Both the position numbers and the translations under genes were made by a program. From positions 1 through 17,739 of the forward strand of contig USHH01000019.1 in the NCBI GenBank assembly GCA_900554345.1: DNA of 17,739 nt, in the 5' to 3' direction. The notes under the pieces were generated by a model that had not been told where the DNA came from, ran no database searches, and saw nothing but the letters and a program-made list of their open reading frames with translations. This document shows positions 1 to 7,028 of the stretch, piece by piece (positions within the stretch are counted from its first letter, which is position 1; every line of letters begins with the position of its first letter). Source of the DNA: an uncultured Bacteroidales bacterium. Lineage in GTDB: Bacteria; Bacteroidota; Bacteroidia; Bacteroidales; Muribaculaceae.

Positions 1-2406
1 TCGGCGGCGGCCTATTGCCTCGGCATCACCCAGGTGGATCCCATCAAATACGACCTACTTTTCGAGCGATTCCTCAACCCCGACCGTATATCGCTCCCCG
101 ATATCGACGTGGACTTCGACGACGACGGCCGATATGAGGTATTGAAATACGTCACCGGCAAATACGGCGAGGAGAAAGTGGCCCACATCATCACCTATCA
201 GACCATGGCCACCAAATCGGCCATCAAGGATATGGCGAAAGTGATGGAGCTGCCCCTCTCGGAGTCGAACCGTCTGGCGAAGCTCGTGCCGGCAAGACTG
301 CCGGAGGTGAACGGCAAGAACCCGGCGATCAACTTCGCCAACTGCACGAAATACGTGCCGGAATTCAAGGCGGAGGTAGAGAGCCCCGACCCCAAGATCA
401 GGGAGGTGATGAACTATGCCGGACAGCTCGAAGGGAACGTGCGCGGCACGGGAATCCACGCCTGCGGCGTGATCATCTGCCGCGACGACATCACCGACTG
501 GGTGCCTATCTCCATGGCCACCGACACCGACGGCTCGAAGGTGATCTCCACTCAATACGAGGGGAGCGTGATTGAGGAGACCGGTCTGATCAAGATGGAC
601 TTCCTCGGCCTCAAGACGCTCTCCATCATCAAGGAGGCCCTCGAGAACATCAAGCGCCACCGCGGCATAGACCTCGACATCGACCACATACCGCTCGACG
701 ACCCCGCCACCTTCAAGCTCTACTGCGACGGACACACCACCTCCACGTTCCAGTTTGAGTCGGAGGGGATGCAGAACTCGCTGCGCAAGCTCAAGCCGAG
801 CAAATTCGAGGACCTCATAGCCATGAACGCCCTCTACCGGCCTGGGCCTATGGACTACATTCCTTCGTTCATAGCGCGTAAGCACGGCGAGGAGCCGATT
901 ACCTACGACATCCCCATCATGAAGAAGTATCTGGAGGAGACCTACGGCATCACGGTCTATCAGGAGCAGGTGATGCTCCTGTCGCGCCTCCTCTCCAACT
1001 TCACCAGAGGAGAAAGCGACATGCTCCGCAAGGCCATGGGCAAGAAGCAGATCGACAAGATGGCGAAGCTCAAGGTGAAATTCATGAGCGAAGGGATGAA
1101 GAACGGCCACGAGGAGAAGGTGCTCGAGAAGATATGGGCCGACTGGGAGAAGTTCGCATCCTACGCCTTCAACAAGAGCCACGCCACCTGCTATACATGG
1201 GTAGCCTACCAGACCGCCTATCTGAAAGCCAACTACCCGGCCGAATACATGGCGGGGGTGCTGAGCCGTAACCTGAGCGCCGCCGACAAGCTGAAGAAAT
1301 TCATGGACGAGTGTATCCGCATGGGCATCGAGGTGAAGGGACCCGACATCAACGAGTCGGTCGAGAAATTCGGCGTCACCAGCGACGGCGCCATCCGCTT
1401 CGGTCTCGGCGCCGTGAAGGGCGTGGGCTCCAACGCCGTGAAGGCCATCATAGAGGAGAGGGAGAAGAACGGTCCCTACCGCGACATCTACGACTTCGTG
1501 GAGAGGGTGAACCTCGCCAACTGCAACCGGGGCACCATAGAGAACCTCGCCCTGGCCGGCACCTTCGACAGCTTCGGGGTGATGAGGGAGATGTTTGTGG
1601 AGCCGATGTTCGACAGCACCTACACCGACCAGCTCGTGAAATACGGGCAGACCATACAGAGCGACAAGAACTCACTCCAGGCTTCGCTCTTCGGCGACAT
1701 GGAACCGTTGGAGACCGCGAAGCCGCCGTTTCCGAAAGTGACGCCGTGGTCGAACATCAAGCGGCTCGACGAGGAGAAGAAGATGGTGGCCATCTATATC
1801 TCGGCCCATCCTCTCGACCCCTACTATATGGAGCTGACCCACCATTGCAACTGTCCGTGCTCGGAATTCAAGGAGAAGCGCGACATAGCCGGGAGCGTGC
1901 TGACGATTGGCGGTATGGTGACCGGCTACACCATACGCAATGACCGCAACGGCAACCCCTACGGGGTGATGACGCTTGAGGATTTCTCCGGCACCGCCGA
2001 GATGATGCTCTTCCGCAAGAACTTCGAGATGACGCGCAGCAGATACCAGCCGGGCGACTTCGCCTACCTGAAGATACGCATCGCGCCTCCGCGCTTCGCC
2101 AACGGGCGCGTGGAGATGAGCATTGATGAGGCAACCACGCTCGACTCGATAACGGGAAGGGTGGCCAACGAGGTGACGCTATTCATCGACCGCGACTTCG
2201 ACAACGCGGAGTTCTTCAAGAGCCTCCACGACCTCGACGGAGAAGAGCGCCCCGGCGACCTCTACATTGTGGTCAACGATCCTGCAACGCGCCAGAGGAT
2301 AAAGCTGCATACACGTAAGAAGATGAATGTCAATAAGAAAATGGTGAAGCTGCTGGAGGGATGGAACGTGCCGTTCAAAGTGACCGACGCCAAAGAAATG
2401 CGATAA
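1..2406 (+). CDS. dnaE: DNA polymerase III alpha subunit, 3' part (5' end outside window)
   Basis: This is the replicative DNA polymerase catalytic subunit. The frame is open from base 1 and ends with TAA at 2404-2406, leaving about 801 residues; family members in this phylum are about 1,200 or more, so the N-terminal PHP domain and part of the palm lie off the window. Visible parts, numbered from the first residue here: the palm motif PDIDVDFDDDG with the two metal-binding aspartates at D36 and D38 (codons at 106 and 112), the third catalytic aspartate in KMDFLGLKTL (codon 598-600, D200), the RPGPMDYIP motif near 280, a helix-hairpin-helix segment GLGAVKGVG near 468, a sliding-clamp-binding motif QASLF at 1678-1692, and an OB-fold from about 631. 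All three catalytic aspartates are present and no frameshift is seen. The gene is followed after 70 bases by trxA without an obvious terminator. Identification is firm. Confidence 0.97.
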   Translation, partial: SAAAYCLGITQVDPIKYDLLFERFLNPDRISLPDIDVDFDDDGRYEVLKYVTGKYGEEKVAHIITYQTMATKSAIKDMAKVMELPLSESNRLAKLVPARLPEVNGKNPAINFANCTKYVPEFKAEVESPDPKIREVMNYAGQLEGNVRGTGIHACGVIICRDDITDWVPISMATDTDGSKVISTQYEGSVIEETGLIKMDFLGLKTLSIIKEALENIKRHRGIDLDIDHIPLDDPATFKLYCDGHTTSTFQFESEGMQNSLRKLKPSKFEDLIAMNALYRPGPMDYIPSFIARKHGEEPITYDIPIMKKYLEETYGITVYQEQVMLLSRLLSNFTRGESDMLRKAMGKKQIDKMAKLKVKFMSEGMKNGHEEKVLEKIWADWEKFASYAFNKSHATCYTWVAYQTAYLKANYPAEYMAGVLSRNLSAADKLKKFMDECIRMGIEVKGPDINESVEKFGVTSDGAIRFGLGAVKGVGSNAVKAIIEEREKNGPYRDIYDFVERVNLANCNRGTIENLALAGTFDSFGVMREMFVEPMFDSTYTDQLVKYGQTIQSDKNSLQASLFGDMEPLETAKPPFPKVTPWSNIKRLDEEKKMVAIYISAHPLDPYYMELTHHCNCPCSEFKEKRDIAGSVLTIGGMVTGYTIRNDRNGNPYGVMTLEDFSGTAEMMLFRKNFEMTRSRYQPGDFAYLKIRIAPPRFANGRVEMSIDEATTLDSITGRVANEVTLFIDRDFDNAEFFKSLHDLDGEERPGDLYIVVNDPATRQRIKLHTRKKMNVNKKMVKLLEGWNVPFKVTDAKEMR

Positions 2407-2408
2407 TA

Positions 2409-2440
2409 TTTGCATATCTCGCAATTAACATCTAAATTTG
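2409..2440 (+). promoter_or_regulatory. Bacteroidetes-type promoter of trxA
   Basis: A -33 box TTTG lies at 2409-2412 and a -7 box TAAATTTG at 2433-2440. The spacer is exactly 20 bases, and both boxes match the known consensus TTTG / TAnnTTTG perfectly. The -33 box begins two bases after the dnaE stop codon. Transcription should start near 2446, giving trxA a leader of about 30 bases. trxA is therefore likely expressed independently of dnaE, although read-through is possible because no terminator separates them. Confidence 0.8.
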
Positions 2441-2476
2441 AACTCAAATTCGTGAAATCTTAAAATAATAATAGAC

Positions 2477-2791
2477 ATGGCACAACAGTTTACAGACCAG
2501 ACAGCCCAGGAGGCGATAGCCACCGGCAAAGCAGTAGTGATCGATTTCTGGGCCACATGGTGCGGCCCCTGCATCAAGCTCGGCCCCGTAGTGGAGGAAC
2601 TCGCAGAGAAGTATGGCGACCAAGCCATCATCGGCAAGCTCAACATCGACGAGAATGACCAGATCGCATCCCAGTTCCGCGTACGCAACATCCCGACAGT
2701 GCTTTTCTTCAAAGACGGGGAATGCAAGGACAAGAGCGTGGGTCTCGTGAAGCTCGGCGACCTCGAGGCTAAGCTGCAGCCGCTGCTCTAA
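2477..2791 (+). CDS. trxA: thioredoxin
   Basis: A 104-residue cytoplasmic thioredoxin, the usual length, with no signal peptide. The redox-active motif WCGPC is preceded by the conserved FWATWCGPC context (residues about 28-36), and the cis-proline motif NIPTVLFF follows at about residues 73-80. It reduces protein disulfides and is recycled by thioredoxin reductase, a candidate for which is encoded at 16102-17076 on the opposite strand. The ATG at 2477 gives a normal N-terminus and sits about 30 bases after the predicted transcription start. The gene converges on the NlpC/P60 gene, with a strong hairpin between them. Confidence 0.96.
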   Translation: MAQQFTDQTAQEAIATGKAVVIDFWATWCGPCIKLGPVVEELAEKYGDQAIIGKLNIDENDQIASQFRVRNIPTVLFFKDGECKDKSVGLVKLGDLEAKLQPLL

Positions 2792-2827
2792 GCGTCTCAC
2801 GCGGCTCTTAGAAGCCGGGAGAAACAT

Positions 2828-2872
2828 AAGCCGCCGCGTCTGATATGGATTTCAGGCGCGGTGGTTTCTTTA
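2828..2872 (+). terminator. hairpin terminator between convergent trxA and NlpC/P60 genes
   Basis: A 16-pair stem (2828-2843 with 2852-2867, three G-U pairs, no mismatch) closes an 8-base loop and is followed by a T-rich run CTTTAT. The G-U pairs become A-C mismatches on the other strand, so the hairpin is strongest for transcripts leaving trxA. It may still end minus-strand transcripts, since the NlpC stop codon lies only 14 bases away. Confidence 0.8.
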
Positions 2873-2885
2873 TCCCTCCTGCCGC

Positions 2886-3449
2886 TTATTTGCCTACACG
2901 ACCGAACATCATGAACTTGCGGGTGTAATAGTCGGTGGTGACGTCGGAGACCACGACTCCCTTGCGCGTGGAGGCGTGCACAAACTGGCGGTCGTCGACC
3001 ATTATGCCCACGTGCGACACCTTGGAGGGGTCGCTGCCGGTGGCGAAAAAGACAAGGTCGCCCGCCTCCACCTCGTCGCTCTTGAGGGGCTTGCAGAACT
3101 CAGCCTGCCGGGCGGAGTTGCGCGGCAGCTTGAGGCCGGCGATGTCCTCGTAGACGCGGAGCACCATGCCGGAGCAGTCTGTGCCCTTTCCTTTCTCCGT
3201 GCCTGCATATTTATAGGGGGTGCCGATCCATGTCATGGCCTCCTCGGCGATGCGGCGTCCTAATTTACTTCCCTTGCCGACATGCACGGTCTGCTCCCTG
3301 CCTTTGCCGGAGTCCTTCGGCTTCGAGCTGTGGCAGCCACCCAGCAAAAGGGATATACATGCCACTAATGCGATTATCAATGAGGCATGATGCGATGTCA
3401 GATTTCTATTAATAGATGTCAGATTTCTATTTATAATGGTATTATGCAC
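2886..3449 (-). CDS. NlpC/P60 family cell-wall peptidase, lipoprotein
   Basis: A predicted envelope-anchored peptidoglycan endopeptidase of the NlpC/P60 (C40) family, which cleaves stem peptides. The 187-residue product has a basic N-region, a hydrophobic stretch at about 24-36 and a lipobox LLGGC with the lipidated cysteine at C39. The catalytic domain covers about 62-185: the nucleophile C92 in TDCSG, H146 in VSHVGIM, and H158 in FVHAST make the expected triad. The start is a GTG at 3449; no ATG lies between an upstream in-frame stop (3486-3488) and the lipobox, so GTG is the best choice, helped by a -7 element 32 bases upstream. Codons 6-19 are a perfect duplication of INRNLTS, caused by a 21-base tandem repeat. 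Exact substrate and gene symbol cannot be told from sequence. Confidence 0.9.
   Translation of the reverse strand: MHNTIINRNLTSINRNLTSHHASLIIALVACISLLLGGCHSSKPKDSGKGREQTVHVGKGSKLGRRIAEEAMTWIGTPYKYAGTEKGKGTDCSGMVLRVYEDIAGLKLPRNSARQAEFCKPLKSDEVEAGDLVFFATGSDPSKVSHVGIMVDDRQFVHASTRKGVVVSDVTTDYYTRKFMMFGRVGK
3394..3435. repeat. 21-base tandem duplication inside the NlpC/P60 signal region
   Basis: Two adjacent 21-base copies (3394-3414 and 3415-3435) share a perfect 17-base core gatgtcagatttctatt and nearly all remaining positions. The period is a multiple of three, so the reading frame is kept and the N-terminal region of the lipoprotein gains seven residues, including one extra arginine. Confidence 0.85.
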
Positions 3450-3480
3450 TTTTGTCAGATGCTTGAATATTATGAAAGTG

Positions 3481-3488
3481 CAAAGTTA
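3481..3488 (-). promoter_or_regulatory. -7 element for the NlpC/P60 gene
   Basis: On the minus strand the bases read TAACTTTG, a full match to the Bacteroidetes -7 consensus TAnnTTTG. Transcription would start near 3475, about 25 bases before the GTG start codon. No good TTTG box lies 19-21 bases further upstream, so the promoter is incomplete or needs an activator. Confidence 0.5.
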
Positions 3489-3632
3489 GTGAGTCGAGCC
3501 CTTATCTTCGACACCTACAAATGTTAAAAATACTTAATCCATCACTTATCATACACCTAATCTTAAAAATGATGAAGAAAATGAAAAACATCGGAGGGTG
3601 AAGACGGGAATTAGGAGAAGTGTTAATTTCCG

Positions 3633-3663
3633 TTTCACTTCGCGAGGCGTTATATTAATTTAG
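3633..3663 (+). promoter_or_regulatory. possible degP promoter
   Basis: TTTC (3633-3636) and TAATTTAG (3656-3663) are separated by 19 bases; each box has one mismatch to the Bacteroidetes consensus. It would give a leader of about 140 bases before the degP start at 3809. This is the best candidate in the region but weak, and degP may use a stress sigma factor instead. Confidence 0.25.
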
Positions 3664-3808
3664 CTTAAAATTGGCCTGAAAGCGGCATCCAGAGGTAATA
3701 ATGGCGGAGAAATTGCTTTCTGTATATAGGCAGTCTTCCCGGCTAAGGGAGTGTGCCGGAAGTTTTTCCACAAAGCAATCAACCATAGTCATAAAACATA
3801 TTCTGGAA

Positions 3809-5287
3809 ATGAATAAATCAATAATCACGGCGAGCGCCTCCATCGCGCTCCTACTGACAGCATCACCGACGGCATGCGCCAAATCGAGCGAGGCCGGCGA
3901 GTTCGTGCGCACATCCGCGTCATCGGCATTCGACACAGACTTCACCGCCGCGGCAGAGAAGACAATCAACGAGGTGGTATGCATCAAGAGCTACGCCTCC
4001 CCCCGCCAGTCGCCCTACGGACAGGGTGGCTACGACCCTTTCGGAATGTTTGACTTCTTCTTCGGGCCGCAGCCCCAGCAGCCTCAGCAGCGCCGCCAGC
4101 AGAAGAGCCAGGAACCGGTGCAGAGCGGCCTCGGCTCGGGCGTGATCATCACCGAAGACGGCTATATAGTGACCAACAACCACGTAATCGACGGCGCCGA
4201 TAAGCTGGAGGTGCTCCTCAACGACAACTCCACCTACGAGGCCCGCGTGATCGGTACCGACGAGGCCACCGACCTCGCCCTCATCAAGATCGACGCGAGC
4301 GGCCTCTCCCCCATCACCTTCGGCGACTCCGAGGCCGTCAAGATCGGCGAGTGGGTTCTTGCAGTCGGCAACCCCTTCGGCTTCAACTCCACCGTGACCG
4401 CCGGTATCGTGAGCGCCAAGGCCCGTAGCCTCGGCCAGAACAGCCCTCGCGGCAACTCGATGGGCATCGAGTCGTTTATCCAGACCGACGCCGTGCTCAA
4501 CCCCGGCAACTCCGGGGGCGCCCTGGTGAACCTCAAGGGAGAGCTGATCGGCATCAACTCCGCAATCTACAGCAACACCGGCAGCTACACCGGCTACTCC
4601 TTCGCCATACCGACCACCATCGTGAAGAAGGTGATCACCGACATCCGCCAATATGGCACAGTGCAGCGCGCGGTGCTCGGCTGCACCATAGCCGAGCTTG
4701 ACGCATCGATCGCCAAGGAGAAGGGCATCACGGCCACCAAATCGGGCCTCATCGTAGCCTCCGTGACCGACCGCTCGACAGCCAAGGAGCTCGGGCTCCA
4801 GGCCGATGACGTGATCGTGGCCATCAACGGCACTGAAGTGGCCAACCGCGCCCAGCTCGTGGAGCAGCTCAACAAGTTCCGTCCCGGCGACAGCATCTCG
4901 ATCACTTATGTGAGAGACAACCAGCGGGTGACGAAGACCGCCACACTGCGCAACATGCAGGGCAACACCTCGATCACCAAGAAGGGCGACTTCTCGGAGA
5001 TAGGATGCGCCTTCATGAAGATCTCCGAGGAGACCAAACGCGCCCTCGGCATCAGCAACGGAGTGAAGGTGACCGGCATCAAGAACGGCAACTTCCGCGA
5101 CGCCGGCATCAAGGAGGGCTTCATCATCACCGAGATCAACGGCCATGCCGTGAACTCAAGCGACGACGTGGAAGCCATCTACAACAACGTGATGAAAAAC
5201 GACACGGAAGACAAAGTGATGTTCATCACCGGCCTCTATCCGTCGGGCAAGAAATACTACTATGCCGTAAACCTCGCAGAGGAGTGA
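3809..5287 (+). CDS. degP: DegP/HtrA-type periplasmic serine protease with two PDZ domains
   Basis: A periplasmic protease/chaperone that removes misfolded exported proteins. The 492-residue product starts at ATG 3809, which places a signal peptide (MNKSIITASASIALLLTASP, cleavage about after TACA, residue 24) at the very N-terminus; the 36 extra codons of the longer open frame from 3701 would bury it. The trypsin-like domain shows H125 in TNNHVID, D155 in TDLALIKI and S235 in NPGNSGGAL, a full catalytic triad. A Q/P-rich loop at about 86-106 precedes it, in the position of the long regulatory LA loop of DegP. Two PDZ domains follow at about 290-385 and 395-490. A strong terminator follows after 23 bases, so degP is probably transcribed alone. 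Whether it acts more like DegP, DegQ or DegS cannot be told, though two PDZ domains and a cleavable signal argue against DegS. Confidence 0.95.
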   Translation: MNKSIITASASIALLLTASPTACAKSSEAGEFVRTSASSAFDTDFTAAAEKTINEVVCIKSYASPRQSPYGQGGYDPFGMFDFFFGPQPQQPQQRRQQKSQEPVQSGLGSGVIITEDGYIVTNNHVIDGADKLEVLLNDNSTYEARVIGTDEATDLALIKIDASGLSPITFGDSEAVKIGEWVLAVGNPFGFNSTVTAGIVSAKARSLGQNSPRGNSMGIESFIQTDAVLNPGNSGGALVNLKGELIGINSAIYSNTGSYTGYSFAIPTTIVKKVITDIRQYGTVQRAVLGCTIAELDASIAKEKGITATKSGLIVASVTDRSTAKELGLQADDVIVAINGTEVANRAQLVEQLNKFRPGDSISITYVRDNQRVTKTATLRNMQGNTSITKKGDFSEIGCAFMKISEETKRALGISNGVKVTGIKNGNFRDAGIKEGFIITEINGHAVNSSDDVEAIYNNVMKNDTEDKVMFITGLYPSGKKYYYAVNLAEE

Positions 5288-5310
5288 TAACAGCGGCATA
5301 ACCGTTGAGG

Positions 5311-5354
5311 AAAGCCCCGCGGGGATGCGGAAACGCAGCCCGCGGGGCTTTTTT
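5311..5354 (+). terminator. rho-independent terminator of degP
   Basis: A perfect 13-base stem (AAAGCCCCGCGGG, 5311-5323, with 5339-5351) encloses an inner 4-base stem capped by a GAAA tetraloop (5330-5333), followed by a run of T to 5354. It lies 23 bases after the degP stop and insulates degP from rpoD. Confidence 0.92.
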
Positions 5355-5429
5355 GATGAAAAATTATGGCACAGTTGAAAAACAAAGCAGAAATTAAAAC
5401 GTTTTTATTTAAAATAACCGACAAATAAT

Positions 5430-5461
5430 ATTGAAAATTAAAGATATTTTTGCTAATTTTG
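5430..5461 (+). promoter_or_regulatory. Bacteroidetes-type promoter of rpoD
   Basis: The -33 box ATTG (5430-5433, one mismatch) and -7 box TAATTTTG (5454-5461, perfect) are 20 bases apart. Predicted transcription start is near 5467, so the leader is only about 15 bases; this also argues that the ATG at 5484, preceded by GGAAGGG (5474-5480), is the true start rather than the in-frame TTG at 5472. The 17 bases TTTTTGCTAATTTTGCA around the -7 box recur exactly in front of the M3 peptidase gene. Confidence 0.8.
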
Positions 5462-5483
5462 CAACAATTTTTTGGAAGGGAAT

Positions 5484-6344
5484 ATGAGACAGCTTAAGAT
5501 AACCAAATCAATCACCAATCGCGAAAGCGCCTCTCTTGACAAATATCTTCAGGAAATAGGACGTGAGGAACTGATATCGGTGAGTGAGGAAGTAGAGCTC
5601 GCACAGCGGATCAAGAAGGGCGACAGCAAAGCCCTCGACAAGCTTGTGCGCGCCAATCTCCGCTTTGTGGTCTCTGTGGCCAAACAATATCAGAACCAGG
5701 GCCTCAGCCTGCCCGACCTCATCAATGAAGGTAACCTCGGGCTGATGCGTGCCGCGCAGAAATTCGACGAGACACGCGGCTTCAAGTTCATTTCATACGC
5801 AGTATGGTGGATACGCCAGTCGATACTCCAGGCTCTCGCCGAGCAAAGCCGAATCGTGAGGCTGCCGCTCAATCAGGTAGGCTCGCTCAACAAGATCAGC
5901 AAGGAGCTCTCGAAGTTCGAGCAGGAGAACGAGCGACGTCCGTCGCCCGAAGAGCTCGCCGAACGCCTTGATCTCCCGGTCGACAAGGTCTCGGACACAC
6001 TGAAGGTCTCCGGCCGCCACATCTCGGTAGACGCACCGTTTGTGGAGGGCGAGGACAACTCGCTTCTCGACGTGCTTCCCAACGAGGACAGCCCGATGGC
6101 CGACTCGTCGCTCAACCAGGAGTCTCTCTCGAAAGAGGTAGACCGCGCCCTCAAGCAGCTCTACGACCGCGAGCGCGAGATTCTGAAGATGTTTTTCGGC
6201 ATAGGTTGCCAGGAGATGACCCTCGAGGAGATCGGCGCTAAGTTCGACCTCACCCGTGAGAGGGTTCGCCAGATCAAGGAGAAGGCCATACGGCGCCTCA
6301 AAGGGCAGAAGAGCCGTCTGCTCAAAAGCTATTTAGGAGAATAA
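5484..6344 (+). CDS. rpoD: primary RNA polymerase sigma factor, Bacteroidetes short type
   Basis: The housekeeping sigma factor that directs RNA polymerase to promoters such as those marked in this window. The 286-residue product is short compared with proteobacterial sigma-70 because region 1.1 is missing, as is usual in Bacteroidetes. Its N-terminus MRQLKITKSITNRESASLDK is characteristic of the phylum. Region 2 lies at about 56-126 and includes the -10 recognition segment SYAVWWIRQSI; region 3 covers about 135-210; region 4 about 222-280, with its helix-turn-helix LEEIGAKFDLTRERVRQIKEK at 248-267. The start is set at ATG 5484 because homologues begin here, a GGAAGGG ribosome-binding sequence precedes it and the promoter lies just upstream. 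The next gene begins 17 bases after the stop with no terminator between, so the two are probably co-transcribed. Confidence 0.96.
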   Translation: MRQLKITKSITNRESASLDKYLQEIGREELISVSEEVELAQRIKKGDSKALDKLVRANLRFVVSVAKQYQNQGLSLPDLINEGNLGLMRAAQKFDETRGFKFISYAVWWIRQSILQALAEQSRIVRLPLNQVGSLNKISKELSKFEQENERRPSPEELAERLDLPVDKVSDTLKVSGRHISVDAPFVEGEDNSLLDVLPNEDSPMADSSLNQESLSKEVDRALKQLYDREREILKMFFGIGCQEMTLEEIGAKFDLTRERVRQIKEKAIRRLKGQKSRLLKSYLGE

Positions 6345-6361
6345 CCATTTAGACGCATCAG

Positions 6362-6952
6362 ATGAAATTACCCGCATGTATCCGCACGCTGATAGCCCCG
6401 CTGATATGTGCGGGTCTGTTTTCTCCATGCCATGCCGCGACACCTGAAACCGCGCCCGCATACGAGCCGCTCATCAAAACCGAAAGCCGGGGAATCGCCC
6501 GGCATTTCGCCTGGGGGGCCGATGTCGGCATGAGTATCGACATGAGCGGCTACGACATGTCGACGCTCGACGCGGAGGTGATGGCCGGCTACAAGTGCAG
6601 CTGGCTGCGCATCGCCGGCGTCGGCGTGGGTCTCAGCCGCTCGTTCGGCAGCGGCCACACCTTCGTGCCGGTATTCGCGGTGTTCCGCTCCTCGTTCCGC
6701 AGCAAGCCCTCTCCCCTCTTCCTCGACTTAAAGGCCGGCTACTCCTTCAACACCATCCACGACGCGCCGACACTCGGCGACGTGGCCGCCTCTATAGGCA
6801 TGGGCATAAATCTCGCCTCCGGCAGGAACTTCAAGAGCCACATCATCATAGGATACGGCTTCCGCCATTTCTCCTACCGCCACCGTGAGATCACCGGCCT
6901 CAACGCCAAAAACATCAGCATGGCGCAACTCGCCTTCGGCATCAATTTCTGA
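6362..6952 (+). CDS. predicted small outer-membrane beta-barrel protein, function unknown
   Basis: I do not recognise a named family. The 196-residue product has a signal peptide with probable cleavage after SPCHA (residue 25). The mature part alternates polar and hydrophobic residues with many glycines (for example LRIAGVGVGLSRSF, FLDLKAGYSF, HIIIGYGFRHFSYR) and ends in a phenylalanine, LAFGINF, the classic terminal signature for insertion of outer-membrane barrels. Size and strand pattern suggest an 8-strand OmpA/OmpW-like barrel. It starts 17 bases downstream of rpoD and shares its transcript by position; a bidirectional-looking hairpin follows. Pairing with the housekeeping sigma gene may be only positional. 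Barrel localisation is inference; no ligand or enzymatic residues can be pointed to. Confidence 0.75.
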   Translation: MKLPACIRTLIAPLICAGLFSPCHAATPETAPAYEPLIKTESRGIARHFAWGADVGMSIDMSGYDMSTLDAEVMAGYKCSWLRIAGVGVGLSRSFGSGHTFVPVFAVFRSSFRSKPSPLFLDLKAGYSFNTIHDAPTLGDVAASIGMGINLASGRNFKSHIIIGYGFRHFSYRHREITGLNAKNISMAQLAFGINF

Positions 6953-6979
6953 AAGCGCAGACATACACAGCCGCAAAAT

Positions 6980-7014
6980 AAAATCCGCAACCCGAAGGCT
7001 GCGGATTTTTCTTT
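6980..7014 (+). terminator. terminator between the barrel gene and the convergent M3 peptidase gene
   Basis: A perfect 10-base stem (AAAATCCGCA at 6980-6989 with 7000-7009), with a CC/GG inner pair set around CGAA, is followed by TTTTTCTTT. The A-run on the 5' side lets it work in both directions, and it lies 15 bases beyond the stop of the opposing M3 gene. Confidence 0.88.
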
Positions 7015-7028
7015 ATGCTGCGTCAGGC

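Larger units (their letters stand above)
3450..3808. other. 359-base gene-free divergent region between NlpC/P60 and degP
   Basis: An AT-rich spacer between divergent genes. It contains the -7 element for the NlpC gene near its left end and only imperfect promoter-like boxes on the degP side. An open frame runs from 3701 into degP, but it lacks a signal sequence and I treat it as untranslated leader. A 10-codon frame MMKKMKNIGG at 3569-3601 has no support. I see no tRNA, riboswitch or clear hairpin here. Confidence 0.6.

Noticed and set aside
55..1182. Long minus-strand open frame opposite dnaE
   Set aside because: It is antisense to the polymerase coding sequence. The GC-rich codon pattern makes such frames open by chance, and the translation is biased (H, V, E, L rich) with no domain.
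2802..2817. Small CGGCT/AGCCG hairpin after trxA
   Set aside because: Only a five-base stem, without a T-run; the strong terminator lies just downstream.
3569..3601. Ten-codon frame MMKKMKNIGG in the degP leader region
   Set aside because: Too short to support; no promoter, ribosome site or attenuator-like hairpin is associated with it.
3758..3764. GGAAGTT as an extracytoplasmic-function sigma -35 element for degP
   Set aside because: No matching -10 element is found at 16-17 bases downstream; kept only as a hint in the findings.
3920..5146. 408-codon minus-strand frame opposite degP
   Set aside because: It mirrors the degP frame. The sense product has a complete catalytic triad and PDZ domains, and the antisense product shows none of these.
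5472..5483. Upstream TTG start for rpoD
   Set aside because: It would place the start within about five bases of the predicted transcription start and overlap the GGAAGGG site; homologues begin at the ATG of MRQLKITK.
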